A DNA stretch of 64,000 nt from Granulosicoccus sp947495035 (GCF_050589605.1 NZ_JBNGOO010000001.1), one strand, 5' to 3'; shown: positions 23,656-33,210, counted from the first letter of the stretch. Notes: generated from the letters alone by a model not told the origin. Program-made: numbers and translations.

Positions 23656-24582
23656 ATGATTCTTGATCTGAGCAGGCTTGATCGTTTCATTGCAGTGGCC
23701 GAATCGGGCAGCATCAACAAGGCGGCTTCCAGCACCGGTATTTCACAGGCAGGATTGACCAAGAGCATCCGACATCTGGAAGATCAACTGCAGGCCAGAC
23801 TTTTCGATCGCAGCGCGCGCGGAGTTGTATTGACTCGCGAAGGGCAGGCCTTTCTGACACATGCTCGCCTGATCATCAATCAGCGGGAAGCCGCTGTCAG
23901 CGCGGTCAGAGCGCAGAGCGAAGGTCGCGAGGTAACCTTGCGGGTCGGTATAGCACCTCGCTGGGTGCTGCGTACCGTCATGCCGGAAATCGTGGCTCGC
24001 ATGGTTGACGATGAGCGTCGGCCACAATTGATCGTATCGTCAGGCCAGAAGTCCTGGCAGATGATCGAGCGCATGCGAGAAGGCGATCTGGATATCCTGG
24101 TGGCCACGCCCTCGGAACTGGATGATCTGACGGGAATCACCGTGAATTCGGTGGTACATGATTCTCAGGGCGTGGCGGTACGGCGAGAACATCCATTGGC
24201 CGGGCGCCGCAATGTCAGCCTCAAGGCCTTGTCGGAATTCGACTGGATCAGTGGTTCGGCAGAAACCTATTTCAGGCGATACCTCACCAGTCTCTACATG
24301 GCGCGTGGCATGCAACCACCCAAGCCGGTGGTGATCGCCGACTCCAATACCATGATTCTGGATGTCATTGCCCGCACCGATCTGCTGGGCATTGCCACTC
24401 AGCAACTGATCAACGTTGGTCATGGTGACCGGATCACGATGCTGAAACTGGCAAGTCCGGTGAAGCGCGAGCTTGCCATTCTGAGTCGAAGCAACGATGT
24501 ATTACCGCAGACCGGCACTGATCTGATCCGCGCCCTGCATGTGGCGCTCAAGGCAAGGGTCATGGCTACCGGCTCACCATGA
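23656..24582 (+). CDS. LysR-family transcriptional regulator (module B)
   Basis: A 308-residue LTTR. The N-terminal winged helix-turn-helix is RFIAVAESGSINKAASSTGISQAGLTKSI with QARLFDRSARGVVLTREG following, and residues 95-300 form the effector-binding domain (EVTLRVGIAPRWVLR, DILVATPSELDD). It is transcribed divergently from the module B operon, the standard arrangement for an LTTR controlling its neighbour. Its 3' end overlaps the convergent hydrolase-like gene by 17 nt. Confidence 0.94.
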   Translation: MILDLSRLDRFIAVAESGSINKAASSTGISQAGLTKSIRHLEDQLQARLFDRSARGVVLTREGQAFLTHARLIINQREAAVSAVRAQSEGREVTLRVGIAPRWVLRTVMPEIVARMVDDERRPQLIVSSGQKSWQMIERMREGDLDILVATPSELDDLTGITVNSVVHDSQGVAVRREHPLAGRRNVSLKALSEFDWISGSAETYFRRYLTSLYMARGMQPPKPVVIADSNTMILDVIARTDLLGIATQQLINVGHGDRITMLKLASPVKRELAILSRSNDVLPQTGTDLIRALHVALKARVMATGSP

Positions 24583-25936
24583 GGCCCAGTGCTTCGAGCT
24601 TCTCGTTGGAAAGATAGCCGTAGCGATTGACCCACATATTGCCTTCACTGGCTTGCCAGGCAGCCTGTGCCCGGCGCAGCATGTCGTCACAAGGGCCGTA
24701 GGCATGGCTGAAGGCGTAGACCGGGCAATTTCCGGACTGTTGTTTCGCAGCAGTGATCTTGCGCCGAATGTTGTCGGCGGAGGCGGTGTGATTCTCGTCG
24801 GGTTCGGGATAGGCGAAGCCTCGCTGCGCCGGAGGTACCTGGTCGCTGATGTCCAGCGCTTTCAGCAGAGCTTCGGCAACCTTGGAGGCGGATGCCTTGC
24901 CGGCAGACATGGCTCTGGCATAGTCGGCGGCAATCATCGGCCAGTGCATGGTGTAGAGCTTGATGCCGATGCCTTGCACCACTTCGCTGGCAGCACCGAA
25001 GTCGAATCCTGACAACAGATTGAACGGAGGGGGAAAGGCCTGTGGAACCAGATCGAGAGAGGCAGGCAGTGCCTGGCGGTAGCGCTGGATGAGTGCCAGG
25101 GACAGGTGTCTGCGCAGTCGCAGCATGTCCAGCATGCCGGGGTAGCGTTGCAGCATGACATCCAGGCTGTTTCTGTCCAGATGGCACACTCTGCTCAGCA
25201 GTTCGGCATCGAGATCCCGGGTCAGTCTGGTTTGCAAGGCTCTTGCGTCATGTCGCATGCGTTCGATGTCCAGATCGAGTTGCGTCGCGACCTGCAGTGC
25301 ATGCGGGGAAAAGTCGAAGAACAAGGCATGAAAGTGATAAGGCGGGTACTCGGGCCAGTCCAGTCGTATTCCGGCGAGACCGGGATAGGCCCGCGCCAGA
25401 TCCTGCATCATGGCCTCTCCATAGGCGATGACGTCGGGTGCTGCCAGCGAGGCATTGCTGTCGACACGATCGGGGCCCGGCTGACTGTCGGGGCCCAGAC
25501 AGGCATCGCCACTTGCCGGGCCGCCGAACTGAACCCGGTAGCCCGGGGGTATGGCCGATTGCACCTGAAACCAGACTTTCATGCCACGCGCGGATGCCTT
25601 GTCAATGAACTCCTGTACCACATGGCCTTCGCGTTCGGTCAGGTCGTCCGGCTTCGGTGGCTTGTAGCGGGTGGTCTCGTAGAGCGTGTGGTCGGGGTGG
25701 AAACTGGGTGCCGTGCGAACGGACAGTTCCCGGTGTCCCCACAGTTCCCGTTCCAGCAATCGAACCTTGCCGGCGCCGCCATCTACTGGCGGTTCGCGGG
25801 TGCCATTGCTGTCGGGTTGCATGACATAGGGACTGGTGGCAATGTCGGTGACATGGGCCCGTTGCAAACGGTCCAGCAGGTTCTCGATCCCTTCAGACTG
25901 CGCCCATTCGGGGAGTACCGTTATGCCGAAAGTCAT
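24566..25936 (-). CDS. TIM-barrel glycoside-hydrolase-like protein (module C)
   Basis: A 456-residue protein. ATG 25936 has TAGGAGAAAG just upstream. It starts MTFGITVLPEWAQSEG and shows barrel-strand motifs: HVTDIATSPYVMQP, GMKVWFQVQSAIPPGY, LAGIRLDWPEYPPYHF and GIKLYTMHWPMIAADYA, with acidic residues at strand ends that could be catalytic (D/E in RLDWPEY). This resembles hypothetical glycoside-hydrolase-like TIM barrels, but no specific GH family is recognised. There is no signal peptide, so it is probably cytoplasmic. As the last gene of the module C operon, 60 nt after the altronate dehydratase-like gene, it probably acts on the imported sugar-acid compound. Confidence 0.65.
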   Translation of the reverse strand: MTFGITVLPEWAQSEGIENLLDRLQRAHVTDIATSPYVMQPDSNGTREPPVDGGAGKVRLLERELWGHRELSVRTAPSFHPDHTLYETTRYKPPKPDDLTEREGHVVQEFIDKASARGMKVWFQVQSAIPPGYRVQFGGPASGDACLGPDSQPGPDRVDSNASLAAPDVIAYGEAMMQDLARAYPGLAGIRLDWPEYPPYHFHALFFDFSPHALQVATQLDLDIERMRHDARALQTRLTRDLDAELLSRVCHLDRNSLDVMLQRYPGMLDMLRLRRHLSLALIQRYRQALPASLDLVPQAFPPPFNLLSGFDFGAASEVVQGIGIKLYTMHWPMIAADYARAMSAGKASASKVAEALLKALDISDQVPPAQRGFAYPEPDENHTASADNIRRKITAAKQQSGNCPVYAFSHAYGPCDDMLRRAQAAWQASEGNMWVNRYGYLSNEKLEALGLMVSR

Positions 25937-25996
25937 GTTCTTTCTCCTAGCTTCTTGATTCAGGACACCGGGCAAGCCTGCTGCTGCAGACTTGTC

Positions 25997-27562
25997 TCAT
26001 ACCGATGCGGACAGTCTGCTGATGACCTCGTCGCCCTCATCGAGTCTTTCAGCGGCAACACTCTCTCCCTCGCAGACGCGCAGGAGCAGTGCGCCCAGTG
26101 GTGGCAGCAGATTGCCTGCACTCGGCCGGCCATCGAAGGCGGCGCTGGCGTCGAAGTCGATCTGATGCCCGACTCGTCTTGTGGTCTGCGGATTGGCAGA
26201 CAGTTTGATGGTCGGAGCGATCGCACTGCCGTAAGGGTTGCCAGGTCCTGTCGTGAACAACACCAGTTGCGCACCGGAGGCCACCATCGAGCTGATCGAT
26301 TCGGGAGAGAGTGCCGGCGTGTCCATCAGGCACAGGCCAGCAGATGCCGGCAGCAATTCTCCCTGTGCCAGCGCTGCGATGATTCCGGTGGTGCCAGCCT
26401 TGGCAATGGCACCTCGGGATTTCTCGACCAGCGTCGTGATGCCGCCGTCGTGATTCTGAGGTCCGGGATTGCCCAGGGTGAGATCCCTGCCCGCTGCTCT
26501 GGCAATCTCGTGTCTGTCGATCACCAGCTTTTGCAGACGTTCGGCAATCCTGCGGGTCTGACAACGTTGATAGAGGTCCTGTTCGGCGCCGCTCCATTCC
26601 ACGGTTTCGCTGATGACCACCGTGCCACCGGCGTGGACGAGTTCGTCGGCCAGCCGCCCGCAGAGGGGATTGCTGACCATGCCTGATGAAGCGTCGGAGT
26701 GCCCGCATTCCATCGCGACGGCCAGAGTGTCTGTCTTGCAGGGCTGGCGTCTGACACTGGCGAGCTGCTGTTGCATTTCATTGCCTATGACGCTCGCCAG
26801 TTCCGTCAGATGAACGGTATCCTCTCCGCATTCCTGCAGGGAAAACCCTGCACAGAGCCTGCCCTGTTCGGTGATGACGGACTGATAGCGCTGACGCATG
26901 TGACGATCTGCCGCCAGCAGTATGACGCCACCGACATTCGGATGGCAGGCCAGCTGCCTCAGCATGCGATCATGAAATTCCCTGTCGGCGCCCAGTTGAC
27001 CACGCCCGAAAGCGGTACTGACCAACAGGCTGCCGGGCAGGGCGGCTCTCACCTTTCTGGCACCGGCTGCGTTCAGGCCGCAGACCGACAGAATCAGCAG
27101 ATGATTGCGGATGCCGGGGCGTCCACTGCTTCGCTGAAATCCGGCGAACTCGCTGGGCAAACGGTAAGGGCCATCGGTATTGTCGGGCGAAGCCGCGATC
27201 GGGGCAGGACTGCAGGGTTCCGTTGCTTGCGGATCTTGTTTGGCATGAGCCGGCGACAGGCGGGTAGCTGTGTCCTGCAGGTCTGCCAGATTGTGCAGAT
27301 GCGCATGTTCTCCGGGTTGGATCCTCTGTCGGGCCAGAGCGATGGGCACACCGTATTTCAGTACCGGCTCGCCCTCGACGATCTCCGTCAATGCAATCTT
27401 GTGACCCAGCGGAGTCGCTTGCAACAGTGATGGCAATGGAGCTGCACAGTCACTTGCCGGCAATTGCGGGATTTCTCCTGCGCGGTGGTCACGCAGCAGA
27501 CACAGCACGTTGTCATCCGGGTGCAGACGTACTGCCGTGGCGATATCGCCGGAATCACTCAT
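25997..27562 (-). CDS. altronate/galactarate dehydratase (UxaA) family enzyme
   Basis: A 521-residue protein. Residues 1-90 form an SAF-like N-terminal domain (DNVLCLLRD, GHKIALTEI), joined by a Pro/Ala-rich linker to the UxaA/GarD catalytic part. Family motifs are GRPGIRNHLLILSVCG, MECGHSDASSGMVSNPLCG, GNPGPQNHDGGITTLVEKSRG, MDTPALSPESI and TTGPGNPYGSAIAPTIKLSANP. Such enzymes are iron-dependent dehydratases of altronate, galactarate or related sugar acids. ATG 27562 overlaps the enolase-family gene stop by 4 nt. In a TTT-sulfatase operon it suggests that the desulfated product is an aldonic or aldaric acid, which is inference. Confidence 0.88.
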   Translation of the reverse strand: MSDSGDIATAVRLHPDDNVLCLLRDHRAGEIPQLPASDCAAPLPSLLQATPLGHKIALTEIVEGEPVLKYGVPIALARQRIQPGEHAHLHNLADLQDTATRLSPAHAKQDPQATEPCSPAPIAASPDNTDGPYRLPSEFAGFQRSSGRPGIRNHLLILSVCGLNAAGARKVRAALPGSLLVSTAFGRGQLGADREFHDRMLRQLACHPNVGGVILLAADRHMRQRYQSVITEQGRLCAGFSLQECGEDTVHLTELASVIGNEMQQQLASVRRQPCKTDTLAVAMECGHSDASSGMVSNPLCGRLADELVHAGGTVVISETVEWSGAEQDLYQRCQTRRIAERLQKLVIDRHEIARAAGRDLTLGNPGPQNHDGGITTLVEKSRGAIAKAGTTGIIAALAQGELLPASAGLCLMDTPALSPESISSMVASGAQLVLFTTGPGNPYGSAIAPTIKLSANPQTTRRVGHQIDFDASAAFDGRPSAGNLLPPLGALLLRVCEGESVAAERLDEGDEVISRLSASV

Positions 27563-28707
27563 GACGGCTGGACAGAGCGCTTGACGTCGCTGACCAGCAA
27601 TGCACTCAGGCCGGTTATATCCGGTTCGATACCGAGGCCCGGACCGGATGGAATGTGGAAGCGTTCATTGTCGAGTGCGATGCGTCCACCAGCCAGGGTA
27701 AGCTGCAGCGGGTTATCGGAGCTGTCGACTTCCAGCAGACCATCGCCACCGACCGCGCTGAGCAGATGGGCCGATGCCAGCAGGCCGATGCCGCCACCGA
27801 GGTAGTGAGGGCAGTATCGGCGACCGTTTGCCAGAGCCAGAGTGGCAATACGGTGCCCCCCGGAGAGTCCTCCCCATTTGCAGATATCCGGCTGCAGGAT
27901 GTGCAGGTCACCGGCCTTGATGGCACTGATGAAGGAGTCATCATCGCGCAAGTTCTCGCCGCCTGCCAGTGGTGTGCTCATCTGCCGAGCAAGGGTATGC
28001 CAGTCTGCGGCACCGGCATCTGCCGGAAGAGGCTCTTCCAGCCAGGCGAGCGACAGAGAGTCCAGTAGCTGGCTGTGCTGCAGTGCGGCTGTCAGATCCC
28101 AGGCCTGATTGGCATCGGCCATAAGCCGCTCGTCGGCCTCCAGGCCGGCTGCACAGGCTTGCAATTGAGGCAGGCCGTCATCCTTGCCGTACCCGATGCG
28201 TTGTTTGAAGTGGCGAAAACCGAGGGCACGCATTCGCAGAACCTGGCTTTCATGCAATGCCGCACTGATGCCGCTGGCATAGGCGGGAACCGGGCGCAGC
28301 TCACCACCCAGTTCAACCGCCAGCGGTATGCCCTTGCGTCTGGCTCGCAGGTCGTGCACGGCAATGTCGACAGCCGCGGCCAGCTGCCTGATCGGACCGG
28401 GTTCACCGGCCTGCAATGTGAGGCGATGCAGTTTGCGTTCGATATGGCGACTCGGTTCAGCATCGTCCAAATGCATGTCTGCCAGCGCCGCAGGCAGGAC
28501 ATTGGCGGCCAGCTCTGCCCGGTAGAAATCTCCACCGGGAGGAAAATTGCACCAGACCTCCCCCCAGCCATGTGCTCCCTGATCATCCTCGAGTCGGATC
28601 AGCAAGGCAGGGCGAGCTCGAACAGGGCCCATGGTGGTCTGGATCGGTTCGCTCAGTTGATGACGAAGGTGCAGTACTTGTAATTCTCTGACTCGATTGC
28701 CTGTCAT
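27559..28707 (-). CDS. enolase-superfamily (mandelate racemase/muconate lactonizing type) sugar-acid enzyme
   Basis: A 382-residue enzyme. The capping domain ends with DIAVHDLRARRKGIPLAVELGG. Barrel residues are visible in order: HFKQRIGYG (strand 2, K-x-R), MADANQAWD (metal Asp), WLEEPL (metal Glu), AGGENL (third Glu), LQPDICKWGG (Asp of the His-Asp dyad) and CPHYLGGGIGLL (His of the dyad). The His-Asp dyad indicates the mandelate racemase subgroup, many of which dehydrate or epimerise sugar acids. It overlaps the sulfatase stop and the UxaA start by 4 nt each. Probable role: dehydration or epimerisation of the desulfated acid. Confidence 0.9.
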   Translation of the reverse strand: MTGNRVRELQVLHLRHQLSEPIQTTMGPVRARPALLIRLEDDQGAHGWGEVWCNFPPGGDFYRAELAANVLPAALADMHLDDAEPSRHIERKLHRLTLQAGEPGPIRQLAAAVDIAVHDLRARRKGIPLAVELGGELRPVPAYASGISAALHESQVLRMRALGFRHFKQRIGYGKDDGLPQLQACAAGLEADERLMADANQAWDLTAALQHSQLLDSLSLAWLEEPLPADAGAADWHTLARQMSTPLAGGENLRDDDSFISAIKAGDLHILQPDICKWGGLSGGHRIATLALANGRRYCPHYLGGGIGLLASAHLLSAVGGDGLLEVDSSDNPLQLTLAGGRIALDNERFHIPSGPGLGIEPDITGLSALLVSDVKRSVQPS

Positions 28708-30209
28708 GGTTCACGACGTGATGCGGGTTGATTCTCTTGCAGCAGGTTCATCTCCGGCTTCACTGGCCAGAGATGCGTGTTGCCCGGTTCGGTCACGGCC
28801 GCCCAGCGACCCAGGATGTCCTTGCGTTGCCGACGTTGACGCATCGTCCGGGCGATGTCGTCGGGTTTCCAGTCAGCGAGCAGCGTCTTCTGCATGGCCG
28901 TCAGACGCTGTTGCTGTTCCGGCCTGTCAGCCAGATTGACACGTTCATCCGGGTCTGCAGCAAGGTCGAACAGAAGCGGTGGGTAACCATGGTAGTAGTG
29001 CAATTTGAAATCACCATCGCGCATCATGCGCTGTTGCACAGCCATGCCTCCTGTCCATGCGGGCACGGCGTCGGTGCAGTATTCGCTGAAGGTGCGGTTG
29101 TCCCATTGCTCCGATGCGCCTGTCAGCAGTGGCCAGAAGCTGTTGCCATCGGCCTGCGGCAGCGGGGCTGCGCCCAGTGCGTCAACCATGGTCTGCGACA
29201 GATCGGTCAGGTTCACGACGGCCGATTGCCTTTCTCCTGCCGGCAGTGTGCCAGGCATGGACATGATCAAGGGCACCTTGACGGATTCGTCGAAGAAGGT
29301 GTGCTTCCACCATAGACCGCGTTCACCGAGATGATCACCGTGGTCGGAGGCATAGACGATCAGCGTGTTCCTGTCCAGACCGGTGTCGCTCAGCGTCTGC
29401 AGTATGCGGCCGATCATCTCGTCCATGGTGGAGACCAGTCCCCAGTAGGCGGCGCGCGCCAGTCGTATCTGCTGCAGGCTGGTCTGATCGATACCACGGT
29501 TGTGCCGCCACCAGTGAATCCAGGGATGCTCGGCAGCGTCCGGTGGGGCGTCCATTGCCACATCGGGCAGTGTGTCGAGGTAGTACTCTACCCAGTCGCG
29601 ACTGGCCACATAGGGGGCGTGGGGTAGCATCAGGCCCACCGTGAGACTGAAGGCTTCACGGGATTCTTCCGGTGTTGCGGCAATCTCCTGCAGGGCATCG
29701 ATGGTGGCGACAGTGACCTGTTCGTCCTTGAGTTCATAGGCTGACCGGCCCGCGCCACAGGCACGCAAGCTCTCGGGCGTCGGGTCATTGGCGTTCTCCA
29801 GTACACCCATGGAATGACGTTTGACGCCGCTCCAGTTGGGACTGTGATCACCGATCAACCGCTGCGAGTAGCCGTGTAACTGATCCGGCCCCATGGAATG
29901 CATGCGCCCGATCAGCTGACTGCGATAACCGGCCGCACCCAGGGCATGCAGCCAGGTGGGTCTGTCCGAGGCCAGATAGTCGTCGTTGGTCCAGCATTCC
30001 TGCCGATGCGGGTGGCAGGCTGTCAGTGCGGCCATCCGACTCGGCACACAGACCGGCGACGGGCAGTAGCAGTTGTCGAAGGTGACTCCCTGGCTGGCCA
30101 GGCGATCCAGTGACGGGGTCCTGACAACGGCATCACCGTAGCAACCGGATACTCGTTGCGCATGCTGATCCGAGAAGAGGAACAGCAGATTGGGTTTACG
30201 CTGTGGCAC
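28704..30209 (-). CDS. type I sulfatase, cytoplasmic (TTT module C)
   Basis: A 501-residue sulfatase from GTG 30209. This start lies 14 nt inside the tctA 3' end and immediately precedes RKPNLLFLFSDQHAQRVSGCYG, the first catalytic strand; an ATG at 30311 would add an unrelated sequence read out of tctA. The formylglycine motif is C-V-P-S-R with Cys54, and YASDHGDHLGERGLWWKH gives the metal and Lys ligands. No signal peptide is seen. Its stop overlaps the enolase-family gene start by 4 nt. It resembles the module A sulfatase at 5732 less than it resembles general choline-sulfatase-like enzymes. Confidence 0.92.
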   Translation of the reverse strand: MPQRKPNLLFLFSDQHAQRVSGCYGDAVVRTPSLDRLASQGVTFDNCYCPSPVCVPSRMAALTACHPHRQECWTNDDYLASDRPTWLHALGAAGYRSQLIGRMHSMGPDQLHGYSQRLIGDHSPNWSGVKRHSMGVLENANDPTPESLRACGAGRSAYELKDEQVTVATIDALQEIAATPEESREAFSLTVGLMLPHAPYVASRDWVEYYLDTLPDVAMDAPPDAAEHPWIHWWRHNRGIDQTSLQQIRLARAAYWGLVSTMDEMIGRILQTLSDTGLDRNTLIVYASDHGDHLGERGLWWKHTFFDESVKVPLIMSMPGTLPAGERQSAVVNLTDLSQTMVDALGAAPLPQADGNSFWPLLTGASEQWDNRTFSEYCTDAVPAWTGGMAVQQRMMRDGDFKLHYYHGYPPLLFDLAADPDERVNLADRPEQQQRLTAMQKTLLADWKPDDIARTMRQRRQRKDILGRWAAVTEPGNTHLWPVKPEMNLLQENQPASRREP

Positions 30210-31686
30210 GACGTCGGCGCCAGTCGTTGTACAGCGGCCAGACCAGCAGTACGACTGCAGCCAGCGTGAAAGCCAGTGAGAAAGGGCGCGTGAACATCGG
30301 TGTGATGTCACCAGCGGTCATCATCAGTCCGCTGCGCAGCTTTTCCTCACCCAGGGGGGCAAGGACAAAGCCGATGACGAAGGGCCCCAGTGGAATCTTC
30401 GCTCTTTCCAGCAGAAAACCGATGACCCCGAAACCGAGCATGACCCAGATGTCGAACATGGTGTTGTTCAACGCATAGGAGCCGACGACACAGAAGACGA
30501 TCACCACGGGCAAGACATAACTGCGTGGCAGATAGATCAGCCTGGCAATGTAGCGTACCGAGGATGTCATCATCAGCCACATGACGATGTTGGCCAGCAG
30601 ACAGGTTGCGATGATGCCCCAGACGATATCGGCATTGGTCAGGAACAGGGTTGGTCCGGGCTGAATGGAATGAATTGTCAGAGCTCCGATCAGAATGGCG
30701 TCGATGACGCTGCCGGGGATGCCCATGGCAATCAATGGAATCAGCGCTCCTCCGACGGTGGCGTTGTTGGCCGCTTCGGAGGCGATGATGCCTTCTTCGG
30801 AGCCCTTGCCGAACTCTTCCGGGGTTTTCGATATGTTCTTGGCAGCGGTATAGGCCACGACCGAGCCGATGGAGGCACCGATACCCGGCAATATGCCGAT
30901 CCAGGTGCCGATGAAGGACGAACGGATCATGTTGACCGCATGCCGGCGCATATCGGCCAGGTTCATCAGCACTCCGCGGGAGTTGACCTTCGAATTCTGC
31001 GATACCTTGCCGATGTCCAGGGCATCGGCAATGATCTGGCTGACGGCAAAGGTACCGATGAGTACCGGCAACAACTGCAGACCGCCGTTGAGTACATACC
31101 AGTCGAAAGTGAGCCTGGGCATGCCGCTGGCAGGGTCGACACCCGGCATGGAAATCAGCATGCCCAGCAGGCCGGAAATGAGCCCCTTGACCAGACTGCC
31201 TTCGCTCACCGATGCAATCAGCACCATGGCCATCATGATCAGCGAGAAGTATTCGAAGGGGCCGAAGCGCGTAGCCAGAACGGACAGTGGCTGGGTGATG
31301 GTCAGCAGCACCACCCAGGCAATGAGGCCACCGACAAACGAGGCAGTGATTCCCAGGCCCAGGGCTCGGCCCGGTCGTCCGGAACGAGCCATCGGATAGC
31401 CATCGAATGTTGTCATGACAGCGGCCGGCGTTCCGGGCATGCGCATCAGCGTGGCGGTGATGAGACCACCGCTGATGGAACCGACGTACATCGAAACCAG
31501 CAACACCACGGCATTGAACGGTGTCATGTAGAAGGTCAGCGGCAGGGTCAGGGCTATTAGCATTGCACCTGTCAGCCCGGGAATGGCACCGACGACAATG
31601 CCAAGGCCGGTACCCAACAGCAACATCAGCAGGGCGTGCGTGGAGAGAATCTGCTGAATGGCAACGAAGAGCGCGTTCAGGTCCAT
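30196..31686 (-). CDS. tctA: tripartite tricarboxylate transporter large permease TctA (module C)
   Basis: A 496-residue TctA. Signatures are GAIPGLTGAMLIALTLPLTF and MIRSSFIGTWIGILPGIGAS, with RMPGTPAAVMTTFDGYPMA and TVGGALIPLIAMGIPGSVIDAIL between them. The C terminus ends RRRRATA. It starts 47 nt after tctB and its 3' end overlaps the sulfatase GTG start by 14 nt, so transporter and sulfatase are translationally coupled. Confidence 0.96.
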   Translation of the reverse strand: MDLNALFVAIQQILSTHALLMLLLGTGLGIVVGAIPGLTGAMLIALTLPLTFYMTPFNAVVLLVSMYVGSISGGLITATLMRMPGTPAAVMTTFDGYPMARSGRPGRALGLGITASFVGGLIAWVVLLTITQPLSVLATRFGPFEYFSLIMMAMVLIASVSEGSLVKGLISGLLGMLISMPGVDPASGMPRLTFDWYVLNGGLQLLPVLIGTFAVSQIIADALDIGKVSQNSKVNSRGVLMNLADMRRHAVNMIRSSFIGTWIGILPGIGASIGSVVAYTAAKNISKTPEEFGKGSEEGIIASEAANNATVGGALIPLIAMGIPGSVIDAILIGALTIHSIQPGPTLFLTNADIVWGIIATCLLANIVMWLMMTSSVRYIARLIYLPRSYVLPVVIVFCVVGSYALNNTMFDIWVMLGFGVIGFLLERAKIPLGPFVIGFVLAPLGEEKLRSGLMMTAGDITPMFTRPFSLAFTLAAVVLLVWPLYNDWRRRRATA

Positions 31687-31733
31687 GTGGTTTCGTGATT
31701 GACGAAGATGGCTGCGTCCATTCGGACGCAGGA

Positions 31734-32213
31734 CTAGACCGGCAGGTCGACAACGAATACCCGGGTAAACAGGTATTCGAGACCGAAACCGAACAGGGCT
31801 GCCGTAATCGAGGCAGGCAGCAGGCTGCGCTTGCTGAATCTGTTGAGCGTCATGATGAGCAACAACAGAAAGACAAAGGTCAGCAGGCCGAAGGAGAGCA
31901 AGCCTATTTGCAACAGGCCGACATAGGCGAGGGTGCCGCCGAACATCACGATCGCGTTCCAGGGGGATCTGCCGCTCAGTTCATCACGAACATGCCGCCT
32001 CAGGGGAGGGTGGCGACGTATCTGTGCGACGGCTTTGACAATGACGATCAGACAGCACAGGATCACGATGCCGGCAGTTGCCTGTGGCACCGGTGCCGAG
32101 CCAAGCGGTTCGAAACTGCCCGGAGGCAGTCCCGCCGCTTGCCACAGGATCACGACACAGACAAGAATGATCAGCGTGCAGACGCCGATCTCGGCGATGG
32201 TCCGCTGTTCCAT
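31734..32213 (-). CDS. tctB: tripartite tricarboxylate transporter small permease TctB (module C)
   Basis: A 159-residue membrane protein starting MEQRTIAEIGVCTLIILVCV. The loop PPGSFEPLGSAPVPQATAG is the TctB hallmark after the first helix, and the end YLFTRVFVVDLPV matches the end of the module B TctB (SVFFVDLPG). It lies 13 nt after tctC. Compared with the module B gene, it shows that a full-length TctB here includes the helix that would be lost if the module B tctB started at its first ATG. Confidence 0.92.
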   Translation of the reverse strand: MEQRTIAEIGVCTLIILVCVVILWQAAGLPPGSFEPLGSAPVPQATAGIVILCCLIVIVKAVAQIRRHPPLRRHVRDELSGRSPWNAIVMFGGTLAYVGLLQIGLLSFGLLTFVFLLLLIMTLNRFSKRSLLPASITAALFGFGLEYLFTRVFVVDLPV

Positions 32214-32226
32214 GATTGCGCTATCC

Positions 32227-33210
32227 CTATTTCTGGGCCGCCAGTCTGGCGATCGGTTCGATGCGTTCCCAGGTGGCTGTCAGTTCTTCCAGCATCTCGT
32301 CACCGGTGACAATGCCGTCGGCGAAGCCATTCTTGACCAGATAATCCTGATAGGTGTCGGTTTGCGTGGCCTTTTCAATGGCAGCCGCAAAGCCGTCGAT
32401 GGCTTCCTGAGGCGTATCCTTCGGCGCGAAGAACCAGGATTTGATGCAGAAATTCACGTCGTAGCCCAATTCCTGCGTGGTAGCCACGTCCGGCAGGCCT
32501 CCGAAGCGTTCACTGCCGGTATAGGCCAGTGGCTTGATCTGGGAATCGGGGTTTTCCGATCCATCTGGCAGGCGAGTGAACTTGCTGACTTCAGCTCCTG
32601 AAAGTACGGTGACGTCGGTCTGCGCACCGGTCAGGGCCGTGTAGTTTGCCGTACCGCCACCGATCTGCACGAATCGAAATTTGGCCCCGGGCGTGGTCTC
32701 CTGCAACATCAGACCACCCATGTGATTGATGGCGCCGAGGTTGGCTCCGAATATCAGAGAGTCAGGCTTGTCTTTTGCCTGCGTGAGCAGTTGCTCCAGA
32801 CTGTCGATGCCGGAATCCTTGCGCACCATGGGCATCAGGCAGAACTCGCCAAGCGAGGCAACGGGCGCGAAGTCCTTCCAGCCGAAATCCAGAGCGCCAC
32901 TGCCTTGTCCGCCCATCAGTGCCAGATGAATCAGCAGGAAGTTGTAGCCGTCCGGTTTGGCCTCCATGACACGGCGAGAACCTATTGAATAGTGCCCGCC
33001 GACATTGATGATGGTCACGGGTTGCGACAGAGCGCCGGATTCATTGATACCAGCCTGCACGACGCGGCCCATCTGGTCGGATGAACCGCCAGCCTTGAAA
33101 GGTACGATCAGCTTGACGGGTTTTTCGGGCCATTCGGCTTGAGCCGATCCGGCTGTCACGATGAGCAGTGCTGCCGCAGTCACGCTCAGCAGATGTCGAA
33201 ATCGAAGCAT
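32227..33210 (-). CDS. tctC: TctC/Bug-family solute-binding protein (module C)
   Basis: A 327-residue exported protein with a clear Sec signal (MLRFRHLLSVTAAALLIV..., cleavage expected after AQA near residue 25). The mature part starts EWPEKPVKLIVPFKAGGSSDQ, the Bug signature. Later segments KPDGYNFLLIHLALM and GGGTANYTALTGAQTDVTVLSGAE follow the family. It begins the seven-gene module C operon. A perfect 8-bp dyad at 33231-33248 lies just upstream of its start. Confidence 0.94.
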   Translation of the reverse strand: MLRFRHLLSVTAAALLIVTAGSAQAEWPEKPVKLIVPFKAGGSSDQMGRVVQAGINESGALSQPVTIINVGGHYSIGSRRVMEAKPDGYNFLLIHLALMGGQGSGALDFGWKDFAPVASLGEFCLMPMVRKDSGIDSLEQLLTQAKDKPDSLIFGANLGAINHMGGLMLQETTPGAKFRFVQIGGGTANYTALTGAQTDVTVLSGAEVSKFTRLPDGSENPDSQIKPLAYTGSERFGGLPDVATTQELGYDVNFCIKSWFFAPKDTPQEAIDGFAAAIEKATQTDTYQDYLVKNGFADGIVTGDEMLEELTATWERIEPIARLAAQK

